Below are positions 43,583 through 56,900 of a stretch of DNA of 64,000 bases, one piece after another. Made by a program: the position numbers and the translations under genes. The stretch is from Amphiura filiformis (Eukaryota; Echinodermata; Ophiuroidea; Amphilepidida; Amphiuridae): positions 42,238,990 through 42,302,989 of the forward strand of contig NC_092637.1 of NCBI RefSeq assembly GCF_039555335.1. Direction: 5' to 3'. The notes beneath the pieces were generated by a model that was given only the letters and a program-made list of their open reading frames with translations, was not told the origin of the DNA and searched no databases. Every line of letters starts with the position of its first letter. Within the stretch, counting starts at the first letter, position 1.

Positions 43583-43933
43583 AGGGGCATTTCGTGATCC
43601 ACAGCCTCATCCCCCCACTTTTCCCCAAAAAAGTTGAGATTTTTACACCACTGGATAGGCCTACCTCTGGCTACATAATGTTTATGTACCAAATATTTCT
43701 TGCAGATTAATTCGTTTAGCAAAAATATCGCCAAATTTGAATTTCGTTCTGGTGCACCAGAACGAAATTACAACACATTGTCTACGTATACGGAGCAGTG
43801 TAATACACATACGGTATATGCATAACTCGCAAACGCAAAATCGGAATCAACTGAAATTTTGGATAATCTTTTTTCGTGGATATCTACTGAAAAATGTCAT
43901 AAAAAGAGGATGCTAGGATCACGAAATCCTCCT
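43583..43933. mobile_element. MITE family A, whole copy
   Basis: 351 bp between TTAA sites, opposite in orientation to 29470-29805. It contains the TTTCGTTCTGGTGCACCAGA centre. It abuts the next MITE with four bases between. Confidence 0.88.
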
Positions 43934-43937
43934 TTAA

Positions 43938-44467
43938 GGGGTGGTGCAATAATTATGTGTAGGCCTACCCCCGGGGTGGTGAATTCTCAAAATGGTCTGC
44001 CAACTGAAAATCGCTTGCCCCCCCTTGGCCGTGGCAAAAATCTTTGCCCCCCCTTTCGACGTGCCAAAAACCTTTGCCCCCCTTTTGACGTGCCAAAAAA
44101 TCTTTGACCCCCCCTTACACATGCAAGATTTTGGGGAACCCGAATTTAAAACCTTAAATTGTCTTATCGTATTTAATGCGAGCGCAGCGAGCAGGAAATT
44201 TTGCATATTTGAACGTGTTCCTGACGTTTTCCTACGCCTTTTTAGGGCGTAGGCCCCTAATATAAAATGGTAGGCCTACCCAAAATATCCGTGCCAAAAA
44301 TTAATTGCCTCCCCCTGTCGACCTGCCAAAAATCGCTTGACCCCCCCTTTTGACCTGCCAAAAAATGCTTGCCCCCCCCTTTTGGCCTGCCAAAATCTTT
44401 GCCCCAATCCCCCCCACTATAATTCACCACCCCGGGGTAGGCCTACACATAATTATTGCACCACCCC
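43938..44467. mobile_element. MITE with 45-bp near-perfect inverted ends
   Basis: GGGGTGGTGCAATAATTATG then TGTAGGCCTACCCC and CCGGGGTGGTGAATT at the left are mirrored at the right. TAA flanks both ends, a 3-bp duplication as in PIF/Harbinger-type elements. The interior repeats a TTTGCCCCCCCTT-type unit. Confidence 0.85.
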
Positions 44468-44781
44468 TAATTTTTGAACAGCAATTACAGGGCGTTGTTC
44501 TAAATTGAAGAACCGCAGTGAAAGTGTCCTACTCCCCCTCCCCCATAGACTTGTTTGTCTGGGCCTCCCCCCCCCCTTGATTTTTTTTTTTTTTTTTTTG
44601 GTCTAGCGCCCTCTGAATATAATTGTTTGTTAACCTCGACTCCATAATTCACGGGCTCTGTTCCATGTGCGTGTGGAGTAATAATTGATCAATAGCACAC
44701 GCCTGAAAACCGAGTCTATAATTCACGTTGCATAGAATCGTAGTGAATGTTGTAAATCGACGTGGAATTTAAGCTGAAAAA
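44468..44781 (+). promoter_or_regulatory. NANS: Upstream region and 5' UTR of NANS
   Basis: Between the MITE and the ATG there is a T run (44581-44600) and ordinary sequence. No TATA box was identified. An in-frame TAA at 44770-44772 and an A-rich context (AAAAAATGC) support the ATG at 44782. The exact transcription start cannot be placed. Confidence 0.4.
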
Positions 44782-44913
44782 ATGCCTCTTGAAATCGAAT
44801 TAGCGCCGGGACGGATGATCGGAGGAGATCATCCATGCTTTATTATTGCAGAGATTGGACAGAATCATCAGGGCGATATAAACATTGCTAAGCAGCTGAT
44901 CAAAATTGCCAAG
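44782..44913 (+). CDS. NANS: NANS exon 1 (residues 1-44)
   Basis: Encodes MPLEIELAPGRM through AEIGQNHQGD to KIAK. The donor is GTTTGT. Phase 0. Confidence 0.93.
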
Positions 44914-47900
44914 GTTTGTTGTATGTCAAATTCGTCACCCTTGTCAAGGCAGCTGTACTGCAGTAACGTAAAAATGCCATAACTTTGTAATTATTCACTC
45001 AAGACATAAAAGTATACATTTTTATAAAGGCAAGGCATCATTGAATCTTATAAAAAACAGATTTGGTGTAAAAACAACAATTATGAAGAAAATCATTTAA
45101 TCATCTGAAGAAAATTTTGTCTATTAGTAAAACTAAAAAAACTAAGCTTAAAGGAGTATTTCGTGATCCTAGCATCCTCTTTTTATGACATTTTTCAGTA
45201 CATATCCACGAAAAAAGCCTATTCCCAAAATTTCAGTTGATTCCGATTTTGCGTTTGCGAGTTATGCATGATTAGGCCAAATAAAAAAATAAACATGTTT
45301 CACGTCCCCTCCGCTTCCTTTTTGAGGTTTTCTCAAATACATTTTTATTTTTTTGAAATTCAGTTATAACTTTTCAAAAAATATGTCTAGGAAGTTGGGA
45401 TGCTTTCTATAGCCTTGTTAAGATACAAGAAACATTTTAAGAAGGTTTTGTGATCATTAGAGGGGGTGTAACTCTCAGAACAACAAATAAAAAAGGGCCT
45501 CCTCCTTTTAGTAGACTTGTTAAGAGGTTGAACGCCAGTGTCCGATTTACAATTTTTTTCCTACCTGCACTGGTGCATGTAGCCCAAAATTTCTACATGC
45601 ACAGCAAAAAGTGTGCATGCACCAAAATTAAAGCAAACATAAAATCACATTGAATCACGATCATTGTCAGTTAAGCTTGTAATAATATTTCCGGCTCCCC
45701 TGTCAGTGTCATTTTTATGCCAATCACTCGCCCCTTCACTCGCCGATTTCTCAGCCAAAACACTGGATGCTGTGGCTTCATCTGTTCTAGAACTAGTCGC
45801 CGACGAGGTGCACGATTTCCAGAATGATGCAAGTGTTTTTGAGCTATTTCCTTTTTGCTGGACATTATTATGATTATTTTCCGTACGTAAACAAATATTT
45901 CCCACGGTTTAAATTCCGGTCCTTTTTTTTCCAATGAAATGAAAATGACACTCTTCTACATACATGTGGGAGGGTATCGGGAATTGGTGGCATATGATGT
46001 CACATTACGCTAGCCCCCCTAGCCTAAGGGAAGTCATAGTCTCGGACCAGACTGTATGTGGCCATCGCGAATGTTCGTTAGGATGGACAAGTATCAGACC
46101 GATGCAAACTGGCTGTGTAGAAGACTAGGGAAGTCAATGAAAAAAGTGACAGTTCTCACGTGATAGGGGTATCGGGAATTGTCAATTGTGCGATTTGTGC
46201 CAGCCCTTCTAATGAAGTCAGAAGATGTTGCGCTAAAAATAGATTGGGTTTTTCCCAATCGGACTGACTGCTTGTTTACTTTTGTATATTGGCCTTGTCA
46301 TATCGCTAGCGCTAAAATCGTACATGCACGTGTGCAGGCAGGTAGTGAAAAGCTGCATGCACAGAGGGAATGTTACATGCACTGGTGCAGGTATGCAGGT
46401 GGTAAATCGAACACTGTTGAACGCTGCATTTTTTAGTACAAAGGTGCCACTTGGCATGGATGTTCCGTGAGGCAAGAGAAAAAGATTCATCCAAAGAGAC
46501 ACTCTGTCTCTATGCATAAAACCCCCTAATTAGCATAAATTATGCTAATTAGCACCCAAAATATGGTATTTTCTAATTTTTAGCCCATTTTACTTAAAAG
46601 CAGGTGAAAACAGTTGAATTTGGATTAATTTAGGATAAGGAATTAATTTTGGGGGTTGTTTTGGGAATATGTGTCCATTCTGACCCCCAAATCCAAGATG
46701 GCGCTGGCATCATCTTTAAAATACACGTTTTACAACTTTTGAATCATACTGGCTACCAACTTGTGTGATATATCAATTTATACTAATTTGGGGCTGTAGA
46801 GCTCATTTCCGGCATTAATTTGATTAAAGGAGTTAATTTAAAGGTGTATTTATTTGCTATACAGGGTGAGTCAGAAAAAAACTGCTCTCAATCATTCCTA
46901 ATTTTGTACCTTCAAAACATGCGTAGGAAATGACACACTGGTTTATGGTATTACATTAAACAGATTGAACTAGTACCATATCAGTATGACTTTGGGGTCA
47001 TGGTAGGAGCGTCGAACCAATAGTTCACGCGGCCCTGGATAACCAACCAATCCTGCCACCGCCAAGCGCAACTTATCATCTAGAAGCTTTCCATCATGCC
47101 CAGAATCGCCAAAGGAAGTCCAAGCAGACCTTTTCTAAGGCCTGCTTTGACAGCTACATCACTGAATGTCGAAGGATTCTCTACCGCCAAGCAAAATATC
47201 ATCAGCGGATTGTGCAACAATCTCCACTGTGATGTCATGTGCCTACAGGAAACCCATAGAGGAGCGACTAAACACCGCCCAACCATACCAGGTATGGTCC
47301 TCGCCATTGAGAGACCACATCGTCAATACGGGAGTGCGATATTTGTGAATGAAGTTATTGTGATTTAACCACTATGATGTCTGATGACAACAACATTGAA
47401 GTCCTCACTGTTGAGCTCAGTAATGTAACAATAACATCAGTCTACAAGCCACCAGCAGAAGACTTCAAGCTCCCTCTCTTCACTTCTAACACTGACACCA
47501 AGCCATGTATCTTCATCGGCGATTTCAACAGCCACAACACTCAGTGGGGTTACAAAGAAACCAACAACGATGGAGCTGCAGTTGAGGAATGGATAGACAA
47601 ACACCAGCTGGGCCTTATTCATGATTCCAAACTTCCTCCTTCGTTCCATAGTACCCGTTGGAGGAGAGAATACAACCCTGATCTAGCTATTGTCACTAAC
47701 AACATCTCTGACATGTGTAAGAAGATTGTATTGGATCCAGTTCCCCAAACACAACACCAGCCAATTGGTATCCACGTTAACACCGTAATCTCACCAAACA
47801 TAGTGCCTTTTCAGCGACGCTTCAATTACAAGAAAGCAGACTGGAGCGGATTCACAAAAGAGCTAGACCAGAAGGTGAAGAGAATTACTCCAACTCCAGA

Positions 47901-50900
47901 CAACTATGACACCTTTGCCCAACTAGTTTCCAAGACTGCTCGTAGACATATATCAAGGGGTTGCAGGGTGGAATACATACCAGGCCTTTCCAAGGAATGT
48001 GCAGAAGAAAACAAGAGTATGTAACTATGTTTGAAGCTGACCCTTTCGCCGAGGAAACAACAGCAAAGAGCAAAGACCTGGCATACCCTCATAGAGTCAG
48101 CAGACATGACCCGCAACAGCAAGAAGGCATGGTCCATCATCCGCAAACTTCAAGGTGACCCTACAACAGCCCCACTGCAGCCCAAAGTCACACCCAACCA
48201 GGTTGCCCACCAACTGCTCCTGAATGGAAGAAGTGACAAGAAACATAAGACCAAATTAGACCGCAAGAAATACAGCGGAGACCCCGGCTTCATCAAGCCC
48301 TTTACTATGCAGGAGCTGGAAGCAGGAATCGCCAAACTCCAACCAGGGAAAGAAATTGGCCTTGACAACATCGCAACAGAGCAGCTGAAGAACTTTGGTC
48401 CAGAGGCAAAGAAATGGCTCTTACGGCTCTACAACACCTGTCGTCGCAGCCACAGACTCCCTAAGATCTGGAAGAAGTCTCACATCATCGGTCTGCTGAA
48501 GCCAGGAAAGATCCATCCATCCCAAAGAGTTATCGACCAATATCGCTTCTCAGCCATACCTACAAGCTATTGAACGCCTCCTGCTCAACAGACTGGCACC
48601 TGTGGTAGGCGAGCAACTCATCCCAGAACAAGTAGGTTTCCGTCCTGGCAAATCAACAACAAGCCAAGTTCTCAACCTTACCCAGCACATTGAGGATGGA
48701 TTTGAGAATGGATTGGTAACCGGAGTTGTTTTCGTCGACCTCTCAGCAGCTTACGATACCGTCAATCATAGATTTCTCCTCAGCAAAATCCTGGAGCTAA
48801 CCAAAGATATCCACCTGACGGAGCTCATCGAATGCATACTTGACAACATGATGTTCTTTGTTCAGCTTGGAGACAAGAAGAGCCGGTGGCGAAGACCCAG
48901 GAACGGACTACCCCAAGGCAGTGTTCTCGCACCTCTCCTTTTATATATATACACCAATGGTCAACCGATAAGTGACGACACCCAACTCTTCATATATGCA
49001 GACGATTTTGGCATCAGTGCACAACACACCGACTTCACTGTTGTGGAACAGAGACTCTCCAAAGCCCTGGATGAGCTCACGCCATACTATGAGGAAAACT
49101 ACCTCCGTGCCAACCCATCCAAGACACAGGTGTGTGCTTTCCACCTCCGCGCCCGTGACGCTAAACGTCGATTGAAGGTGACCTGGTCTGGAACCACACT
49201 AGGGCACTGTGAAACACCCGTATATCTGGGAGTCACTCTCGACCGTACACTCTCATACAAGAGCCACATTGAGAAGACAAGGAGCAAAGTTTGTTCACGA
49301 ATCAACATTTTGAACAAGCTCACTGAGCCCGACCAGACACTCTCAGATCAGCAGCCTTGGATTTATGCTACTCTAGTGCTGAATATGCCTGCCCAGTGTG
49401 GGGAAGATCAACTCATGCCAAGAAGGTGGACCCAGCACTCAACTCATGCTGTCGACTTATCACTGGATCAACCAATCAACACCAACGGAGAGTCTCTACA
49501 CCTTAGCTGCTATAGCCCCTCCAGATGTACGCCGACAAGTGACCAGCATGCAAGAGTGTGTGCGTCAGACCAATGATATGAACACCCCATGTTCAACCAG
49601 ACTGCTGCACCCAAACGCCTTAGATCCAGAGGAAGCTTCCTAAGCAAAGTTCATCCTCTTGGGACAGTCTCCAAGGAAGCGAAAAGACTCACCCTGTAGA
49701 AAGAGAGATCTCACAATTCACCAGCTATGGGACTACAACCCAGTGAGCAGCTACCACCTGGAGCTGATTCCACATGGCCTGAGTGGCGGTGTCTCAACAG
49801 ACTAAGATCAGGGGTCGGAAGGTGCAAGGTCGTTTTGCAGAAATGGGGATACCTACCAGAATGACAAAACACTACCTGTGTGTGTGGAACGGTTCCACAG
49901 ACTATGGAACACCTGTTGGTCTGTCCACAGATGGGGCAACATTGCACACATGAGGACCTAGCTGAATTCAACGATTCTGCTCGTCACTGCGTCAGCTATT
50001 GGCTCGGGCGCATTTGATCCTGCCCTTGGACACGCTAAGAAGAAGTATGACTGCATAGTCCAATAAAAAGTAACTATTTCAGGTTCAAATGTCCACTTTT
50101 AGGAACTGAACATGACTGCGTGTGTGCAGATTAACCGGCCATTTTGGATTGTCAAAATAGCCGCCATATTGTTATTTAAAAAATGGTAAACACTGGTTTT
50201 CATTACAAGTGAATCCTAGACTTCAAAAAAAGCAAAATATAGAAAATCCACACAATTGCCAACGACCAAAACTATATATTCAAACATAAGTTTGATGTTC
50301 ATCCATCTACAATATTGTCAAAGACTGGTACATTGGAATTTACATTTAAAAAACCACTGTGCCCTTTTCAAATGACTTCCTATCTTATAAACAGTGCCAG
50401 AAATGAGTTTCCCACCTCCATGTTAGTATTAATTGATATGCCACACAAGTCTGTAGCTCGATTGGTTCAAAAGTTGTAAAAGCATATTTTAAAGATGGCG
50501 GCCAGCTGCCATCTTGGATTTGGGGGTCAGAATGGCCACATATTCCCAAAATTATCCCTAAAAGTAATTCCTTATCCTAAATTAATCCAAATTCAACTGT
50601 TTACACATGTTTTTAAGTGAAATGGGCTAAAAGTTAGAAAATACCATATTTTGGGTGCTAATTAGCATAATTTATGCAAATTAGGGGGTTTTATGCATAG
50701 ATACAGAGTGTCTCTTTGGATGAATCTGTTCCTTTTGCCCCAAGAAACATTCATGCCAAGTGGGACCTTTGTACTAAAAAATGCAGCGTTCTCCCCATTT
50801 TCACCCCTTAACAAGTCTACTATTTTTCCAGGAATTATTGTATGTACGGATTGTACGCTAAAACAGCTCTTAAGTATGGGTATTTACACCAATTTTGCGA

Positions 50901-53900
50901 TAAAAATAGAAAATAAAAAGCCCCTCTTCCTCCTTTTTTTGAAAACCGGACGTGAAACATGTTTTATTTTTACTTAGCCTTATGTGTATTACACTGCTCC
51001 ATAGACAATGCGTTGTAATTTCGTTCTGGTGCACCAGAACGAAATTCAAATTTCACGATATCTTTGCAAAAGCGAATTAATCTGCAAGAAATATTTTGTA
51101 CATAAACATTATTTAGCCAGAGGTTTCCAGTGATATAAAAATCTCAACTTTTTTTGAGAAAAGTGGGGGGATGAGGCTGTGGATCACGAAATGCCCCTTT
51201 AAATTTATAAAAGTAAACGCAAAACTGTAAAGTTCAACTCAACTGTCATGACTGTTGGAGTGCTGAACTGACAAGCATGACATGTTCATGACGATGATCA
51301 TGTTCTAGACTGCGGAACTCGGCTCAGTTTCCAATGATTAGAGGTTAATGACTCAACATGACTGCGCATCAGTTGGTTTGAGGGTATCACTTGTGAAATA
51401 TCTAAAACATTGTGCTTTGGAACCGAGGAATATGTCAATATCCCGAGGCCGAGGGATATTCCGAGTTATTGTTCAATAAGCAATAGTATTAGTACCGTAA
51501 CATGGGGTGGCTTTGGACAATTTTGATGTATTGTCGTAAATATTTTTATAATGATCAGTAGAATTCTGAGTTTCATGTTGGGTTTGGCAAGTACCAATAA
51601 AGGACAGTTCATGCCCATAAGGTCAACTCGAGTTTATTTTATTTTACGATAATTTTTCGGGGGCAAAGTTTGTCCAAAGTCACCCCTGGGTTTGGGGTGA
51701 CTTTAGACACCATGTAATCAAGTGCATGTCCAAAGTCACCCCGACCTGAAGAGTAGAGCAATGGAGAGGGTAGAAGTAGTTGTGAGGTGGGTAGGAGCAC
51801 AGAGGACACTGTTGTGGTAGGGCATGGTCACTGTGGACGGTGGTGTATTTTTAACAAAGTGTCAAATTTGTTTGTATTCATTTGTTATGTCCAAAGTCAC
51901 CCCGGAAAGGAAGCCAAACCGTGGGGTGACATAAGTACCGGTAGCAGTATTTCTCCAAGTAATTTAAAGCCTAGCCCTAGAACTTCTTTTTTTGCATTTT
52001 TCGGGTACCGTACTTCGACCTGTGAATTTTGACCCGGGTAGGCCAAAAAAGGGTGAGAGCCTTGGTGTCATGCTGCATCAATTTCCACTAGATTTGTGTA
52101 CTGTGAGCAAATTCGAAGGTAGACTTGTCGAGAAATCTAGAACCCTTTTTAAAAATAAATTTTTACACAATTTTCTATACAGGAAGCTGGTGCTGATTGT
52201 GCAAAATTCCAGAAGAGTGAATTGGACCACAAATTCAACAAGGCTGCCCTCGCTAGACCCTACACAACCAAAAATTCTTGGGGTAAAACTTACGGTGAGC
52301 ACAAACGATTCTTGGAATTCAGCCATGAACAGTACAGAGAGCTGCAGCAGTATTCAAAGGAGGTGGGCATATATTTCACTGCTTCAGGAATGGACGAGGT
52401 AAGTGGTGTTTGTTTGTTTGGTTTCTTGTTTGTTTTCTTAAAGTTAAATTGACTGTTTTACAGTAAAACTTGAACTTCATTCCTAATGCTTACTATGTAA
52501 GTTTCGGATGCACAATTAAAATACCTCTATGTGTATTTTCCCATGTATGATGATTTTACCAAAAACATGTTCAGGTTTTTTGTAAATACCTGATTTTTTT
52601 TTTTTTTTTTTACTTTAAAATCATGGGGTATAGCAGTTCTTGGAATTGAAAAATTTTTTTAAAAATTGATTGAAAAAAAAATCAGTAAGCCCTGTCATGA
52701 AATTGTCAATACTGTACTAATACCCAATTTTGTCGGCAAAAATTGACTGTTGTCGTCAAAACCATAACCATGTGATTGTCGGCAAATGTAGTCAAAGCTA
52801 GGAGTGATTGTCGGCAAACTGCAAGAGTCACATGAAAGGTTTTAAAATGTGTTACGAAATTATGCTGTTGTTACGTAATAGAGCTATTGTTAATGGTATA
52901 GTAGTTACTAATTTAAAAAAATGGTCGAAAAAATGTTTGACTCCTACCCTTCCCCCCCACTTTTTAGATTCTTAAGCACCGTCCTGGCTAAAAAAAAAAA
53001 GGGTCTACAATTCACAAAATATTTCCGTCTGTACAACATGCTGTACACCCCCCGAATCATATTGGTCTAGCGATGCCCCTGACTGTTGCAGGGTATGGAT
53101 GTGGTTACATTTTTGTATATAATTTTCTATTGAGTCATATAAAAATACAGATGCATCAGGTGCAGAGTTATTAAATTATTCCTGCATGGTTAACCACTAT
53201 GTAACATAACTGAATGCCTTTCAACAACGAAAACAAGCTAAATATTGTCTAATTCACATAATTATATCATAAGGAAATAAAGGAATGTCAATGAAAGGCC
53301 CATTCAGTGATTTGCTCATCCGGACGATCGTAAAAATCCTCAAAATTCTGATTTTTAGTTCCTTTGTCATTGTCATATCTATGTGCTAACATAGCCTGCT
53401 ATTGGTTCACCCAAAAGCTGTATATTTTAGACAAAATAAGGCATTTTACATGAATCTGTAATTTATACTGACAGTATAAATTATCTACTTTTATTTGAAT
53501 GGGGCTTCAACTTAGTCAATACTGCTGTTTTCTTCCGGGGGGGGGCACTCAACTTTGGAAGAGACGGTATGTGCCTGTCAATAGGCCCCCTCTTTTGCAG
53601 TCGACTATACCGGATGACCCCCCCTTTTTTAGTTGCGGCTACCCCAATGACCCCCTTTTTTGCTTGCGGCTTACCCAATGACCCCCTTTTTTCTAGAATA
53701 GCATCATCAAAATGCCACAAAATAATGCCGAAACTTTCAAATTCTCTTCAACAAATTTGGAAAATTTGAAACAAGAAAATAGAATTTTGCTCCATTTTTT
53801 CAAAATTTTCTAACCGATGACCCCATTTTTGAAATCTACCCAATGACCCCCTTTTTTCAGAGTATTATACCCAATGACTCCTTTTTTATTTTGTTTGTAC

Positions 53901-56900
53901 CCAATGACCCCCTTTTTTAAAATAACGTTTTTGTACCTGATAGGCCCCTACTAGGCCCCGGTAGGCACATACCCGTCACTTCTAAAGATGAGTGCCCCCT
54001 CGGGTTTTCTTAATTTTTTGACAAATTTTGTATTTTAAAAATACCAAATGACAATTTGAGTGACTTATTCACTAAGCAATTTATAATTTCCAGCATCTGT
54101 TGCCATTTCCACAATTGGTTGGGGTTCTAAAGTACTTATGGAAAATATATGTGAAATGTGTTGTTTGAATCTGTTGTCACAGCTGTGACAGGAATAAAAA
54201 AAAGTCTCTATAAAAAAAAATTTAAAAATGCCAAAGTGAGGGTCTACATTTGGTAATTATGTGAATTGCATGCAATAGAAAATCAATTAACATCTGAATG
54301 AGGCTTTTATATTCAAATTCAATTAGTACTTACTTTTGTAAAAATAATTGTAATTGTTAAGGGCTGGGGTATAAACGTTTGGACAGTATTTTTTGTGGGA
54401 CATGAGAGCACATCAGATATCGAACTGCATTCTGAATACGAAGAATGTCCTGATGATATCAAATAATTTTGATTTTTTGATTAATACACATTTTATGGCA
54501 AATGATTTTTAAAAAATGATATTTTTGATATTTAACAGTCCTCGAAGTATACAACTAATGATATGTAATTTAAGTGTATTTAGCTGGGATGAAAAGCCGA
54601 TGATCAATTGAAAATTTTGACCTTTTCGTATAAATTTGATGATATGGATTTTTTCCCAACACACACACAAAAAATAGGTCTTTTGAAGGAAAAAATGTGT
54701 ATAATCAATATAAAATGTCAGAATTTCCAATTGATCATTGGCTTTCTATTCCAACTACATACACTTTAAGTACATATCATTAGATTTAGAAAGCTTACTT
54801 AGAGGGCTGTTAAATACCAAAAAATTTTATTAAATTTTTTTATAAAGCCTCATCAAATTTATATTATATCGCTAATTTAAAAAAAATCAAAATTATTTGA
54901 TATCAGAATGACATTCCTCGTATTCAGAATTCAATTCAATATGTCTGATGTGCTCTCATGTCCCACAAAAAATACTGTTGAAATGTTCATACCCCAGCCC
55001 TTAATCACCTAGAAATGAATGCATGCAACAGGTGTTGTTATGGAAATAAACAGTTTAAAATGAATACATTATATACTGGGTTTGAATAAAATCAAATTAC
55101 CAAATTAAAATCCGATATCTGTATATAATATTCAGCTGCACGTTGTGCTTTGTAAATAAAGCTTGGCATTTAGACCATTCCTGCAATTAACACTTGCCGT
55201 GTGTGTCCGAGGCAGTAAAAAAACGTAAATAATGGGTGAGGCGCAGCCGAACCCATTATTTGAACGTTTTACTGCCGAGACACATTATTTATGTAAAGGA
55301 TAATGCTGCACCCTTTATTTCTATTCTATTACCACAAAATAGTGTGATTTAAAGAGAAAATATCACATTTTTTTGCCGAAATAATTATTTCAAGTTGTTT
55401 ACCTCAAGGTGGAGCGCCTACACGTAGCCAAAGCGTAAGTGATAACGAGTATTGCAGAATGCGTAACCAAGCGTAATGCTTTGCGTAGAATGCGTAACGA
55501 CGCTAATATACTGCATCACGCTTTGTTGTGCGCTGTGATGCGAGAAGAACATAAAGTTTGTTGCCCTGGCCACTTTATTGCTAATTAATGGTCTTTCATG
55601 TGACACGTTTCAACAAATCACAGTGCGCGATTTTGAATAATGGGTCGTGGGGGTAATAGAATATAAAATAATGAAAGCAAAGTCAAGAAGGGTATTAAAT
55701 AATAATATTCAGCAGCATGTTGTGCTTTGTAAATAAAGCTTGGCATATAGACCATTCCTGCTATTAACACTTTCCTTGCCTTTGATGGAGTGAACATCAA
55801 ACTCATGTGATTATAAAATAATGAAAGCAAGGTCAAGAATGATAAATAAGGTTGAAAATCGCAAACAAGGACTGATATCAAGAGTGGCATAGCCAGGGAG
55901 CCAAATCCCCCCCACCTGAAAAATTTCAGGGATAAAATGGGCACGGCAAAGAGTAAAAATGGGACAAAAAATAAATTGATGAATGGCTATGAAAATTTGG
56001 CTTTGCCCCCCCCCCCCACAATGGGACAAAAAATTGACAAATGGGGACAAAAACTTGGCTTTGCCCCTCACAGTAAAAGGCTGGCTACCCCAGGCTATTA
56101 ATCATTGGCAATAGCATCCATGGTAATTATTGATCAATAGATTGGTCATTCAATCAATTAAAGCCATATTATAACATTTGTTGAGGAGAACGCCCTCAAA
56201 AAATGTGTAAATTCTGGTTTTTACACGATTGTAATGTACTTTAGTCAATAAAGATACTCTGCAAAAATCAAGGTGCTGTAGTTTTGTTGAAATCCGAGAT
56301 TTTGAATAAAACGATGGAAGCGGCGTTTTATTATGATAGAAATATTAGTCAAACACGTATGCACAGTACGTACACGGCGTGCGGGATACACATACACACA
56401 CACCCCGAGGCAGGGGTAGCGCTAGAACTAAACACTCGAGTGTCCGCAGGGACCCCCGAACTTGCAAAAAATTAAAAAGTAGGGGGTCCTGAGTAGAGTT
56501 TGGTGAGTCCCAGTTGCACAAATGCAGCGTAAATAGTATATCTGCAATAGCGCTAGATTGAAAAACTGGGGGTCTGCAGGGACCCCTGAACTTGCAGAAA
56601 ATTTAAAAACAGGGGGTCCCAACTCTATTTTGGTGGGTCCGGGACCCCAAAAAGCAACTTAGCGCTACCCTTGCCCCGAGGATCGTACTGTATTACAACC
56701 GCGGGAGTAACATGCATGGGCGCTAGTAGTAAATTCCAATTTTCGATGCTTTTCTTCAATTGTTCGGCTCAAAATTAAAAGGGGACATATCTGACAGTAA
56801 AAGCTAACATTTTATGGAAAATAAATACTAATCTATTTTTACATGTACAGAAATAAAAAAATCTATTTTTACTAATCTTTTTTTACAGAAATGTTATAAT

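Larger units (their letters stand above)
45275..50979. mobile_element. Fold-back element with TTA duplications (Harbinger-like), carrying a hAT element and a LINE
   Basis: The ends are GGCCAAATAAA and, inverted, GGCTAAGTAAA, flanked by TTA (45272-45274 and 50980-50982). Long inverted arms follow. The left arm, 45275-45535 and 46425-46820, matches the inverted 50979-50395 through ACATGTTTCACGTCC, AGTAGACTTGTTAAG, CATCCAAAGAGACACTCTG and TATGCATAAAACCCCCTAAT. A 3-bp TTA target and GGC ends fit PIF/Harbinger, but no transposase is present, so the class is inference. Confidence 0.8.
45152..51198. mobile_element. MITE family A split by a 5.7-kb nested insertion
   Basis: The left part 45152-45274 and right part 50980-51198 join to 339 bp, the length of whole copies (336 and 351), with TTAA at both outer ends. 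Relative to the whole copy at 29470 (ATGATTATGTG) the break is at TTA, which is present on both sides of the insert. Confidence 0.9.

Noticed and set aside
45645..45934. Overlapping minus-strand frames in the 881-bp hAT element
   Set aside because: Short, overlapping in two frames, no recognisable domain. At most a remnant of a transposase N-terminus.
51495..51945. GTCCAAAGTCACCCC words as a binding-site cluster
   Set aside because: More simply explained as a mobile repeat. No independent sign of regulatory use.
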